Positions 44,128-56,090 of a stretch of DNA of 64,000 bases are shown in pieces. A model generated the notes under the pieces. That model did no database searches and had not been told where the DNA came from. It saw only the letters and a list, made by a program, of their open reading frames with translations. How positions within the stretch are numbered: position 1 is the stretch's first letter; each line of letters opens with the position of its first letter. Source of the DNA: Austropuccinia psidii (lineage: Eukaryota; Basidiomycota; Pucciniomycetes; Pucciniales; Sphaerophragmiaceae); contig JALGQZ010000001.1 in assembly GCA_023105745.1 (NCBI GenBank), positions 43,920,082-43,984,081 on the forward strand, in the 5' to 3' direction. A program made the position numbers and the translations under genes.

Positions 44128-47100
44128 TCAAACTCTTGAGGAATTTGGACCAGGCTTGTCTGGATACAATGAGTGAAAATCCTTGACAAGGTCTGGTGAT
44201 TTGGTAAGGTTGGAAGATGGTTCCCAAGTGGTTCTTTCTGGGTCTTCACTGAATCCTTTCCACTCTACAAGATACCATAATTTACCTCTTTTGAGTTTTG
44301 AGTCCAGAACCTGAGCCACTTCCCATTCTTCTTGCTCTTCCACTAAGACTGGTGGTGGCGGCAATTGATGACGATTTGGGATAGTTGAATGCTTGACTGG
44401 TTCTAATAAGGACACATGGAATACAGGGTGAACTGTCTTCCATTGCTGAGGCAACTTGAGGTGATATGCATGGCTGCCAATCTTCTTAAGAACTTCAAAG
44501 GGTCCCAACCATCTTTCTGATAATTTCTTGGTGGGTCTTGTTGTCTTGATGTTCTTGGAAGCTAGCCATACTTTGTCCCCAGGTTGGAAATCAGGTGGAA
44601 TTGCCCTATTTATATCTGCATACTTCTTGAATCTCCTTATTGCTGACTCTAATTCTTCTTTGACAACTTGCTGTACTGATTGGAGTTTTGTTGATAACTT
44701 TCCAGCTGGTGAGTCTTGAGAAATATGGATTGAGTCAAAGCTGGGATTTCTTCCATAAATGGTGAAAAAGGGTGATTGCTTGGTTGATGAATGTTCTGCA
44801 TTATTATAGGCAAATTCAGCCAGAGGGAGCCAGGTGTACCAGTCATCTTGATGATAGCTGACATACATCCGAAGGTACTGTTCTAGTATCTGATTTACCC
44901 TCTCTGTCTGTCCATCTGTTTCAGGGTGAAAGGCAGTTGAAAGATCTCTTGATATCTTGAGCTGCTGACACAATTGAGTCCAGAATGATGAAACAAATAA
45001 GGATCCTCTATCACTGACAATACTGACTGGGAGTCCATGCTTGGAAAATACATGGCTAATGAATATTTGAGCTAAATCCAGAGCAGTGATTGTGCCATAA
45101 GTTGGAATGAAGATTGCCATTTTTGAGAATCTGTCCACAACTACTAAAATTGAATCAAAGTTGTTGGACAGTGGCAACTGAGTGATAAAGTCCATTGATA
45201 ATGAATTCCAAGGACCAGATGGAATTGAAAGAGGCTTGAGTAATCCAAACTTCTTGTGATGGATGTTCTTGTTTCTTGAACATTGCTGACATGAGGACAC
45301 ATAGTCCTTGATGAATTGATTCATGCCAGCCCAATAAAAATCCCTCTTGATGAGCTTGAGGGTCTTCTCCTGGCCAGGATTGCCAGCCAATGGTGAGTCA
45401 TGACGCTTTTGAAGAATATTGAGTTGAAGTTCTTCATTGCTTGGGATTACCACTCTATCTTTGAATAATAATAACTTGGCTTGAGGTTCAAGAGAATAAT
45501 CTGGAACTGATTCACCTCTTGCTAGTTGCTTGAGTATTTCTTTATAGTCTTTGTCTTGCCATACTTCTTCTTGAATCTTGTCAACTAAATCTGAGAAAAT
45601 TTCCACTTTGATTGAGAAGAATCTTGACTCTTGAATTCCATCTTGCTTAAGTATTTGATGAAAATTGTGAGGATTCTTGCTGATGAAGTCCACCCCCCTC
45701 TCTGGGTACACGTCGTCCCGACGTGACAAGGCATCTGCCAAAGTGGCCAGCCTTCCTGGGCGGTAAGTGATAGTGAAATGAAATTCTGAGAGAAATTCAG
45801 CCCAACGGGCCTGACGACGAGTAAGAACTTTGGAAGACATGAAAAACTGCAAGGAAGAGTGGTCTGTCAAGACCTCAAAAGGATTGGAAAGAGAAAGAAG
45901 AAATGCCCTCCAGCGCTTGAGAGCCCAAACTATGCCAAGGAGTTCCTTGTCATGAATTTCATAGTTGAGTTCAGCTGGTAAGAGCTTGCGACTATCAAAT
46001 GCAATGGGATGCTTTCCAGAGTCATTCACCTGACTCAGTACGGCGCCCAATGCATAATCAGAAGCATCAGTCTCTACTATAGTAGGTAGAGAAGGATTAA
46101 AATGAGATAAGATAGGAGCAGAGGTGAAAGCTTCTTTGAGTGCTTGAAACTGACTAAGAGCTTCCTCATTGAAGATAAAGGGAGAGTCTTTTTTAAGGAG
46201 GGAAGTGAGAGAAGTGATTTTTTTAGAATAATTTTTAATGAAACGTCGATAAAAATTGGCAAAGCCAAGAAAAGATTGAAGAGCCTTGATGTTTCTGGGC
46301 TGAGGCCAATTGAGGATTTGCTGAACTTTTGAAGAATCCATCTTGAGGCCATCACTTGAAACAACATAGCCCAAGTATTCCACACTTGAGGCATGGAATA
46401 CACACTTGGAGGCTTTGGCAAACAGATTATTGTCCCTCAGTCTTTGGAGGACAGAGGCCACATGTTTGACATGTTCCTCCTCAGAACTGGAAAAGACCAT
46501 AATATCATCTAGATAAACCACAACAAACACATCCAAAAAATCTGCAAAGATATCGTTTACCAGATTTTGGAAAGAAGCAGGAGCATTGGTCAAACCAAAT
46601 GGCATGACCAAATACTCATAACTGCCATATTTGGTTCTAAAGGCAGTTAAGTGCTCATCCCCCTCTTTGATTCTCAGAAGGTTATATGCACCACGCAAAC
46701 CTATCTTGGAGAAGATAGTGGAACCGTTGAATACGGTAAGAAGCTGGTTCATAGGAGGAACAGGGTATCTGTTCTTCCTAGTGACAGCATTGAGTTTGCG
46801 GTAGTCAACACACAAACGAAGACCTCCATCCTTTTTCTTGACAAAAAGGACGGGTGCTCCTGTTGAAGAGGAGCTTGGTCTAATGAAACCTTTCTCTACA
46901 TTCTATGAAATGTAGGCCCGCAGTGTTTCTGACTCTTGATTTGATAATGAGTAGATAACACCAATTGGAGGTAGAAGACCCTCCAATTCGATATGGTGAT
47001 CACAGGCGCGGTGTGGAGGAAGTTTCTCTGCTTTCACCTTGGAGAATACATCCAAATATTGGTGATAAGCAGGAGGAACAACCTTCAACACAGTTTCAAT

Positions 47101-47829
47101 TTCTTCTGGCTCTTCCTCCTCATCCCACTGCTCCTCCAGGGATGCATGAAAAGATAAGGGAGGAAGGTCCATATCCCCTTGGAAGAGATGAAGTGAAGAT
47201 ATGGCAACATCTTCTCCAACATCCTTTATCTCTTTGAAGACTTCATCTCTTGATGAAAGTAATGACTGAGAGGGAATTATGGAAGGGATATGGACAGAAG
47301 AAGGGATGGAAGGTGTCTTAAGTTCACCAGCCAGAGCAACACTGTTGACAGCAGTGGCTAAGTCATTACTAGTAGAAGGAATAATACCACTAGAATCCTT
47401 ATGATTAGAATCATAGGTGATCAATCCATTTTTCCAATCAATAATGGGATTGAAATGATAAAGGAAATAATAGCCCAATGTCAGGTCTTCTCCTTTGGGT
47501 GAATCTATGATAAAGAAATCCCATTCAAAGCTTGGGAAGGAAGGCAAGTCAACTACCCACTTGGTATAATGGGTGATGAACAAGGCAGGGGTTTCATTAG
47601 AATCCTAAATGAAAAGAGGAATCTTTTCAGGGAGCTCTGACAGAGTCAATGAGTACTTGAGAACAAAATTCTTTTCAATAAAGGAGTTTGTAGCACCAGA
47701 ATCAATGAGAATACTATAAAAAATATCAGAGATTGAAGAAAAAATAAGAAATTTTAAAGATTTCTTGACACTAGTATTCAGAGTGCACAATTGTGCTCTT
47801 GAAGGAAATAAGTGAGAACCATTGAACAC
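44128..47829 (-). pseudogene. pol: Element 3 pol, two stops and lost RT catalytic Asp
   Basis: Same domain order as element 2. TAG at 47605-47607 follows the protease active-site region, and TAG at 46903-46905 is the same amber codon as in element 1. In RT motif A, SKIDLRGAY has become SKIGLRGAY, so the first catalytic Asp is Gly (codon around 46700). A CGGC-rich short insertion does not occur; otherwise the frame is preserved to the chromodomain. It cannot encode an active reverse transcriptase even with readthrough. Confidence 0.92.
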
Positions 47830-47843
47830 ATCATGATTCCCAC

Positions 47844-49202
47844 TCAGGCTTTTCCCTGCTTGCTAGGGAAGCCTTCTGATGATCCTTGCCTATTCTCAGG
47901 CCTCTTGAAGCATTTTTCAAATGGGTGCTTTCCACCACAATAATTGCACAAGCCTTCTTTAATCCTCCTCTCCTTTTCAGAACCAATTAATTTGTTGTCC
48001 TTATTGAGGAGAGCAGCATGAGGCTTGTCTTTGGAAATTTGAAAATTCTTCCCCTTCTTATTCTTATTGTGATAAGGCTTATTGGATGATGAACTTTGAG
48101 GAGGCCTGGAGAAATTGGATCCAATGATTGGAGGCTTCTTCTCTTGATGACTGCCCTTTTCCTTTTGCCTCTCATGATATCTTGTGTCTAATTCTAAAGT
48201 GACATCCATAAGTTCTTGAAGAGTGTCAAAAGTTCCAGGGTGAGAAGCCAATTGGTCCAACAATCTTGATGCCAAGCCTCTTCTATACACATGAATGTAA
48301 GCTCTTTCCCCCCAATCTCCAATTCTTGACATTAAGCTTCTGAAATCTGCTATGTACAAGGAAACATGACCACTTTCCTTCATCCTCAAATTGTCCAACT
48401 ATTGTTCAGCTTTCCTGACTTCATTGGGGTCACCAAACAGAGTGAATAATTGAAATTCAAACAATGGCCAATTATTGAGGAGGTAGAAAGGGTCTTCATT
48501 GGAAATATTTGAGAGGTAGGGTTCAATCCATTTGCCAGCTCTACCAGTAAGAAAAGAAGTTGAGTACAAAACCTTCTTCCTGTCAGAGAAGAAGTTTGCT
48601 GGATCATTATGGAAAATTAGTTGACAGGATTGGATAAATCCTCTCAACTTATGAGCTTGAGTACCATCAAAAGAATCAGGTGCCTTCATGGATGGAGTCT
48701 TGAAAGCAGGGGCTTTGGAATTGTCCCTGGGGGCAACTGCTTGAGTGAGTTGTCCCATGAATTGAGTCATCTGCTCCATCATCTTGAGGAGACTTGGATC
48801 AGTTTGAGAGACAAGAGGTTGACTAGAAAGGGCTAGATTGGAACCCTGAGGCACCTCTGGAGCATTTGCCAAGGCATCTGCCACTTCAGTTTCCCCAGAA
48901 TCTTCCTCTTCCACAGACTCTTCCCCCTCTTCATCTTCAACTTCCCCTAATCTTGCTCTTGCACCTTCAGACATGCCAGGGTAGCCACCCAAAAGTCCAG
49001 AAAAGGATCTTGATCTTCTAGATTTCATTCCACCTCTTCTTGAGGGTGCTGCTCCTTCCATTGGTGGTCCTCTGTCCAAATTTGCACTCAGTTGATGAAC
49101 TGATGGTGTGCGGTCAAGAGGAGCCCTTGCTGTAGGAGTGAGAACAGCTGGAATTTTCTGGGATCTAGTATTCTTTGCTGGGGGGCTATGCTGGACTGGC
49201 AT
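47844..49202 (-). pseudogene. gag: Element 3 gag with one amber codon
   Basis: Starts MPVQHSPP at 49202. TAG at 48399-48401 replaces a Glu codon in the capsid core; the frame is otherwise open to the normal stop at 47844. The zinc knuckle CNYCGGKHPFEKC, slippery heptamer and downstream stem are kept. The linker before the knuckle differs more from elements 1 and 2 than the rest of gag, suggesting a diverged or recombined segment. Confidence 0.9.
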
Positions 49203-49900
49203 TATGAAAAGAATTAAAATAACTTGATGGTATTAAGAAGAATAATCAGGCTTGGCCAAATCAATCACAATAAAATCTTGATGAATCTTGAGGAATCAAT
49301 TCAAATCTTGAGGAATCAAATTCAATCAACAGTCAAATAAATTCAATCAATCAACAATCAATTCAATCAATTATCAATAATCTTGAGGAAATCAATAATC
49401 AATCAATAATCAATCAATAATCAATCAATAAGTGTCTTCAATATGAAATCAAGTCTTGAGGAATCAATCAATCAGTTCAAATCTTCAGAAATCAATTCAA
49501 TATCTTGATGAGTCAAATCAAATCAATAATCAAAATAAATTCTTGAGGATCAATCAATATCTTGAGAGTTCAAAGTCAATAAATCCAATAAATCCTGAAT
49601 CAATAACCCAAATGAATCCCAATGAATAATCCAATCAATCAAACCAATCAATAATCCCTAGATAAAACCTGAATAAGAACACAGAAAAAATTTGATTGAT
49701 AAAAGTAAAATGAAGTGATGAAATGGTCAGCAATGATTGAGAAAAGAAAAAGAATCAATTTTCATAAGAGTGAAATGAGTGAGATGAAAATTGATAAGAG
49801 AGAAAAAATCATAATCATTAAGATCATTAAATCATAAAAGGAATCATAATTGATGAATGAGAGAAATGAATATAGTGAATGAAAAGAAGAATCAAATATG

Positions 49901-49914
49901 AGTTAATTAATTTA
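49901..49914 (-). other. Candidate self-priming site of element 3
   Basis: 14-nt complement to the LTR block at 50291-50278, as in elements 1 and 2. Confidence 0.58.
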
Positions 49915-49915
49915 A

Positions 49916-50676
49916 TGTCACAGGGGCTCTTCGAAGTGAAGAGGGCCTGGCACTCAGTAAACTGGGACTCACTTATGGAGGGCTCAAAGATAAGATAAAA
50001 GAGATACACTTGAGAGTGTTAAAGATAAATTGCTAAAGAATAAATATAAGAAAAAGCAGCAACAAAAGATAAGAGTAAAAGAATAGAAGAGCCAACCACA
50101 AACAAGTCCAAGTCCACTGTTTCAACCTGTCAGAATGGAAAGAGAAGGGTTAATAAGGATATGGCCACCCAACTCATACTGTACAGGCGAAGAGAGAAAT
50201 GCAAAGACTAACTTAAGATTAAATAATTATAATACCCAAAAATAAGGATAAGAATAATTATAAAATAATAAATAAACTAAATTAATTAACTGGGGAAAAG
50301 TCCCCAGGGGGGAGAAAGAGGGGCTGGTATATGTGAGAATCACCAGCCCTGATCCAGAGGAAGAATTTTCATGAGAATATTTGATGATTGAATTGAGTCT
50401 GGCCAATACAGGTCCTGTACGGCTGTACAGAACCTGTACAAGAGGTGTGGTGTATTGGAGTGATCATACAGTTTCATACTGGTGTATTGAAACTGTATTG
50501 GGTGAATCCAGCCTGTACAGGTATTGACAGGCTGTATTGAGGTACCAAGCTGTATGCATGTTCAGAATGAAGATTGCTGAACTTGAATGCTGATACAAAT
50601 GCTGGATCTGCTGATTTGGGGTGTTTTGAGTGGGTGTATGACTGAATACCCCTACCCCTGATGAGTGGTTGTTACA
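49916..50676 (-). repeat. Element 3 5' LTR (761 bp)
   Basis: Partner of 31099-31859. It is followed by the duplicated target site CATTT and then the second part of solo LTR B. Confidence 0.95.
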
Positions 50677-51520
50677 CATTTCTACGTAGAATTGCAAATA
50701 TCAGTGTTTGACTGGTTGTTATGAGGTAAATCAATGGATACTAGTCCAAAAAGGGTTTTAATTACTCTTTTGGGGTTTATCCATGGAAATTCATTATTAA
50801 TCGACATGGTTACAGGAGTGTAAGTAGCTTTTTACCTCCTTCGCACGTCAAAATAGCAGGTTATTTGCTATTTTCTGGTGTTTTACAGTAGTTGTAACTT
50901 GGTAACCAAGTTCCCAAAGAGGTTTAGCTTACCAATTAGGTCAAGATCAGCCATGGAACCAAGCTTTGGAGCTATCCACGCCTCTGGGCCCTCAGAAGTT
51001 GGATACCCTGGCTCTCTTTGATGTCTTTTGTCCCCCTTGCTTATTTTTCATGTAAAAATAGAAATTTAAGCTTCAAGTGAGATATCCACTATGGGTGTAC
51101 CAAAAGTGCATGTAGGAATACCATAATATTAAGTGCTCAAAACATGTATAACACTATTTTTAGTGTATATGTAACATGGGATTTCTCACTTTCCCATTAT
51201 TTTGGCATAAAATCAAGAAAAACAAAAATTTTCAGGGATCTTGTATGTGGTATTAATGATGTGGTGTTGAAGTATTTTCCATATTACCACCTCAAAGAGT
51301 TAATTTGAGCTTATTCAGTCTATGGAGCTACCCTAGGTGAACTTTTGTGTAGAATCCAAATCTGGCCTTCAATCCATGGATTCTCTTACTCAATAAAAAG
51401 TTATTCACCTTTTCTGAAATCAAAAATGATGACTTTTGAATATATGCATGATAATTCAAAACTTCTTTTTAAGATAATTGTGGCCTATTTGGGTATGTAA
51501 AATATACCTCAAGGCTCACA

Positions 51521-52954
51521 GCCTGTGACTCAAAACCAGAGCACAAGCATGACAGCCAAAATACCATAAACCAATGGTATAGCCAAGATACCACCAAAAC
51601 ATGGAACGGAGCCAAATCAGCGCAAAAGGTATCAGAAGAAAGAGAAAACTAACCTCTTTCTGAAAACATAAGTCCCATCACCATAGAACAAGAAATAACA
51701 AAGTTATTCCTGCTCAAAGTTATTGCTGAGCATAAACCTTAATTTTCACCTCTCATCTAAAATCTAGAAGGAGAGACTTAACACCATCACATGGGTACTG
51801 AAAATGAATCTCTCAGCCAGGGCTATCCAATGGTACCAGCCAAACTGAGCTAGCACCAATATTACTGGAGTTATGGTCAATTTTAGGCCAAATAAGGGTG
51901 AACAAAACATTCACCTCTCATCTAACCTCTACAGTTTTAGTGTGGGATACCTGAAGTGGGGTATTTTTGGAAAGAGCACAATCAGGGATATCTTATGGTG
52001 TCATCCACTTCCCCATATCTCAACTACTGCAGAAGTTATGGGGCAAACAAGCTCAATACAGCTTTTTGCCTAAAAAACGCAAATATAAAAATCTTGTACA
52101 TGGGCTAAATTTGCCATATTTGATGATACCCATATAAAAAGAGGTACCATTGTGTAGACCACATACAGGGCTACAGACGGAACCAATTTTGAGGTTGATA
52201 TCTCAAGAATTGACAAAGTTATGGCTGTTTTAAGGTCAAAATCCCACCTGCTGGCATATACAGCCTTACCATGGGATAATATCCCATAACCATGAATATG
52301 AGGTGTCAAATAGACGAAGAAGCATGTTTTTACTTCAATACCTCATATTTGAGTCAATACTGGGGTCCCATACAGTTTCTGTACAGCATTCTACGCGTCA
52401 AACACGTCAGAATCAGGCTGAGAGGTCCCCATATGAAATTTTTCACCCTGTATTGGTGAAAACCGCCCAGATGTGGTTTCAAAACCACATCTTAGCCCAA
52501 TACAGGATATACAGGCTGTTTGCAAACCACAAGCCAGTACTAGAGAGTGAAAAAATCTTCACTTCCTCTATGTGGAAAGGTCTAGCACCCTTTCCACCCC
52601 ACTTCAGGATAAAAAGGAGGCTTTTCACAGCCAGAATAGCTTTCCTCATCCTGCTCTTGAATACCCTACGTAGTAAACTGTCAAAAACAGTTTTACTCTT
52701 GGGTAATAAACAGGTACAATTATATATTTAATTATTGTAACTCTTATTATAGTAATCCAACTGGTAAGATTGCACCCTGGGTTCTCAATAGCGCTCACCA
52801 CCACTATTATTCAATAGTAGAACCCCTTAAATTATATTATAAATCATCTTTTAAAACCCAATACTCTTATTATAAATTAATTTCCTACGTGTCACAGTCA
52901 TAATTTTAGTTTTAAATACTCTTATTACCACTTCAATATAGACTCAGCCTGACA
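51521..52954 (+). repeat. Main part of the element A 3' LTR
   Basis: Matches 21814-23233 after the ten bases left at 30019-30028. It starts GCCTGTGACTC, the solo LTR B target duplication, and ends CAGCCTGACA followed by AATTC. Confidence 0.92.
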
Positions 52955-53552
52955 AATTCAACTTGGAAACCAAACAATCTCAACACAGTCTGTTTCCATG
53001 GAGGCCTGTATTTCATTTTAATTCACTGGTGTGATCATTAAACCCAGTTCATTATTCCCAAAACAGGCAATACAGCCTCAAGGTTCAATATAGATCAGTT
53101 TTCAGCCTCAAGAGCTCAGGCTGTCAGCTTGTGACATATACCAGCCCTTCTTAAGCCCTGGGGGCATTTCCCTAAGTTAATTATTATATTTTGATTTTAT
53201 ATTATCTTCATTTACTTCCATTGTGTGAAGCAAATACTGAAATTATCAAGTCAGTCATTTAGAACCATTTCTTTTTTTTGGATGTCAGTAGATATTAGTT
53301 TTAATATCCCTTACCCATTTGATTTTCTCTCTGGGAGGTTGAAAAAGTGATTCACAACTTACTTTGTTGGCTCTTTGGCTATCTGGCTTCCATTTCTCTT
53401 ATTGCATCTCAGTCTTGTTCTTGCATATCTTCTTAGAGAAATGTTTTAATTTTATTACTTTTGTCCCATCTTTTGGAGTGTTCCAGGTTAGTTCCCTGAT
53501 TGCTGAGTTCCAAGCCACTATTTTTTTCATCAAGAGCCCTGTGGACGCTATG

Positions 53553-54031
53553 AGAAATTGAAGTATTTTCAATTGACATATGAAAATGTGTGCATTTATT
53601 AAATAATTGAGCCTCAATTTATCTATGTGTAGTTAAGAAGTAAAACTTCATACTACACGTTTTTACGTATAGGACATGAGGAATGAAGAAAAAATAAATT
53701 GGAAAGATTAATTCTTTTGGGGAAAAGAAATTTTGTTTTACTGTGAGGCTTTGAAATATGACCACATATCCAAAAAGGCCACAAAAAATATTATAAGACT
53801 TCTTTTAATATTAAGAATCAAACCTCAATTCTGAAAAACCAGTCAAATTAAGTAGAAATTCCATAACAAGGCATGATTTCTTCATTATCCCAGACAGAAA
53901 AGAATGAAAGTATGAAATTTATCACACCATTAGATTCCACTTCCAGAAATACATGTATGACTCCTTTATGTTGTATCTGTCAACCCAATATTTCCTGCAA
54001 TACCTGGATATATGAACTCTTATAATAAGTG
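53553..54031 (+). repeat. Truncated element-5-type LTR remnants, inverted
   Basis: AATTGAAGTATTTTCAATTG at 53557 and AAAAATAAATTGGAAAGATT near 53687 match the element 5 LTR in reverse complement and in the same order. At 53742 TGTGAGGCTTTGAAAT looks like a second start of such an LTR. These are old, truncated copies and no boundary can be proven. Solo LTR C appears to have inserted into the first. Confidence 0.5.
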
Positions 54032-55008
54032 TGTCACAACCATGAAGAATGACCCTCCTCAATTGGTGTTGTGGCATTCCCAGCCTGAAACCAAGCTGGG
54101 GCCAATTGGCCACACCATATCCTTTATGGCCAATTGGTCCCTTCTGGTGCTCTATGGCCTCCTGGTCATAACACTTTTCCCTTGGCCATATCCTGCCATC
54201 ATTGGCCTCCCTGGCCAATTTTCACCTCACCAACCCCCAGGCCATTATCCTTGTTTCTAGTCCAACCACCTGGCCCTGAAGGAGCTAGGTTGGAAATTCT
54301 TCCAGGATCATTCCAAGGGCCAGTATCAGAGGTTATTCATCATTAAATCAGTTGTTAAGGCAGCAAGTACTTCAATACTCATTGGACAACTCAATTGATC
54401 CATACAGGCAGCAATCAATCAACCTGTACGTCCTTGGCCCAATGGGGCCAATTCATATTTCACTGTGGGAATCCAATTACACAGTTCAATTTTCAAGATT
54501 TCCAGAACTTTATTGGCCCAATTCAGACAATACAGCCGGATGATTCACCCTCTAGGATCATCCTCTCAGTTTTCCACATATACTGGCCTCTTTCATAACC
54601 TGGGGACTTTTTCCCCAGTTAATTAATATAGTGGATTTATTTTTATCCTTATTTTCTTTTACCTTATTAAAGTAAATACTGATAATCTTAAGTCAGTCAT
54701 TTGCCCCTTTTTCTTCTTGGCCTGTCAGTGGGTATTGGTGGTCATATCCTTTAATAATTTCATTGTTCTTTCTGGCAGGTTGAAACAGTGAATAGAGGAT
54801 TCACTTGGTTGCCTCTTTGGCTTTTTGGTTTATTATTATCCTGGCCATTGGCTTCCTTTCCCTTTATCTTTGGAATATTTGTATTTACTCTTTTACTCTT
54901 CTTTTAAGAAATATATTCTTGTATTATTTATCCTTTTGGAGCCCTCCAAGTAAGTTCTTGATTCCTGAGTGCCAGGCCACTCTTACTTTCATAAGAGCCC
55001 CTGTGACA
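54032..55008 (+). mobile_element. Solo LTR D (977 bp), duplication AAGTG/AAGGG
   Basis: Starts TGTCACAACCATG and ends AAGAGCCCCTGTGACA, the inverse orientation of family E. AAGTG at 54027-54031 and AAGGG at 55009-55013 agree at four of five bases. The promoter block CACATATACTGG, CTGGGGAC...CCCCAG and AGTTAATTAATAT is well kept (about 54575-54630). No internal sequence remains. Confidence 0.75.
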
Positions 55009-55266
55009 AAGGGCGTATATTCATGTTTTTTATCTCATATATTTTGAAAACTCATTATAAAGACACTATCCAGATATGAAGTTACCATGAAATAACTTGA
55101 GGAATACAGCTATAAAATTCATCTGGTAAGCTAGAAATAAGGTTAGGAATAATAAAGAGAAATTGACCAAGATAGAAATACAAGTTGGTCCCTTCAGCCT
55201 TGATGTAGTTCAAGCTTAGAAGGAAGTGGATATTCAGATTATCCTAGACACCAGGGCGAATCTCGC

Positions 55267-55286
55267 GTCAATCGTCGGCGATTGAC
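55267..55286. other. Perfect 8-bp-arm hairpin
   Basis: GTCAATCG-TCGG-CGATTGAC lies in a short CpG-rich stretch (55255-55400) that stands out from AT-rich flanks and also repeats GTCACGTCACGTC-like blocks. The function is unknown. From 55009 to 55600 no gene is recognised. Confidence 0.5.
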
Positions 55287-55599
55287 TTCACGTCGCACTG
55301 CTGTCAGTATAAAATCTTGCTTCAGTCGCGTTAGTGTCACTTTATAGTCACTGGATTTAGTGGGTCACGTCACGTCAGCGTCAAGACAACGTCAATCGTC
55401 ACATGTGTCACATGAGAATGTCACTCAAAGCCCAAACCCATTTCAACACTATTCACAATGTTTGGGCAATTTCACCTCATTGGCTTCCGCATCCCCACCT
55501 AATCCGCCCCGGTGCTTCGCATGCTTACGAGCCCACACCGCCCTCCAGATGAGACTCCGACACTGCCCCCCCATCTCCGTCCTCACCACTCCTTATGCT

Positions 55600-56090
55600 T
55601 TCACACCCCCGCCCTTACCATCTTTATGCTCACGTGGTGCACTCCCGACATGCTCCTGACACCACTTATCCTTACGCTCACGGAGTGCCCTCCCGACATG
55701 CTCCCGACAACACTTATCCTTATGCTTGTGTAGTGCCCTCCCGACATGCTCCCAACACCACTTAACCTTACGCTTGTGTAGTGCCCTCCCGACATGCTCC
55801 CAACACCACTTAACCTTACGCTTGTGTAGTGCCCTCCCGACATGCTCCCGACACCACTTAACCTTACGCTTGTGTAGTGCCCTCCCAACACTGCTTACCA
55901 TACTTACCCTCGCGGATTGCACTCCCGACATGCTCCTGACACCACTTATTGTTACGCTTGTGTAGTGCCCTCCCGACACCACTTATCCTTATGCTTGTGT
56001 AGTGCCCTCCCGACACCACTTATCCTTACGCTTGCGGAGTGCCCTCCCGACATGCTCCCGACACAACTTATCCTTATGCTTCCTTCCTAC
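55600..56090. repeat. 48-bp minisatellite (GTAGTGCCCTCCCGACATGCTCC...)
   Basis: About ten units, perfectly spaced at 48 bp from 55684 to about 55875 and then with shortened 37-bp units. The core includes CTCCCGACATGCTCC and CCTTACGCTTGTG. Because 48 is divisible by three, frames stay open on both strands and mimic genes of 16-residue repeats. I treat these as non-coding. Confidence 0.85.

Larger units (their letters stand above)
31099..50676 (-). mobile_element. Element 3: Ty3/gypsy chromovirus with target duplication CATTT, interrupted by element 2
   Basis: CATTT stands at 31094-31098 and 50677-50681. LTRs of 761 bp (31099-31859 and 49916-50676) differ at about three positions by eye. Internal sequence is 31860-31985 and 42443-49915. 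Without element 2 the element is about 9.1 kb, some 1.2 kb shorter than its relatives, mainly because it lacks the antisense accessory gene. Gag has one stop, pol has two, and the RT has lost a catalytic Asp. It is dead, but its LTRs show it inserted fairly recently. Confidence 0.94.
30029..51520 (-). mobile_element. Solo LTR B (element-5-like), split by element 3
   Basis: It begins TGTAAGATGTGACTATG, resembling the element 5 LTR start, and ends ACCTCAAGGCTCACA, nearly the element 5 LTR end. ACCTG at 30024-30028 and GCCTG at 51521-51525 are the target duplication with one change. The undisturbed 5' LTR of element A has GCCTG at this point. The two halves (30029-31098 and 50682-51520) add up to about 1.9 kb, close to the element 5 LTR length. 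No internal sequence is present, so it is a solo LTR. The interior is strongly diverged from element 5. Confidence 0.75.
21809..52954 (+). mobile_element. Element A: Ty3/gypsy element with target duplication AATTC, 3' LTR split by solo LTR B
   Basis: AATTC occurs at 21804-21808 and 52955-52959. Internal sequence with gag and pol on the plus strand runs from 23234 to 30018. The 3' LTR starts at 30019 but is interrupted after ten bases by solo LTR B with its nested cargo, and resumes at 51521. Without insertions the element is about 9.65 kb. The LTR pair differs by several per cent by eye. Coding regions carry at least five stops and an altered zinc knuckle. It is an old, defective copy. Confidence 0.9.
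20961..53547 (+). mobile_element. Solo LTR C, split by element A (outermost layer of the nest)
   Basis: The two halves, 20961-21808 and 52960-53547, together make an LTR of about 1.44 kb in opposite orientation to elements 1-3. It begins TGTCACCACCATGG, the counterpart of the family-E end, and finishes AAGAGCCCTGTGGACG, a mutated form of the usual CCCCTGTGACA. CTATG stands at 20956-20960 and 53548-53552. Remnants of the family promoter (ACATATACC at about 53134, AGTTAATTATTA at about 53173) are in the right half. The degenerate end and diverged interior make it the oldest resolved layer. Confidence 0.82.
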
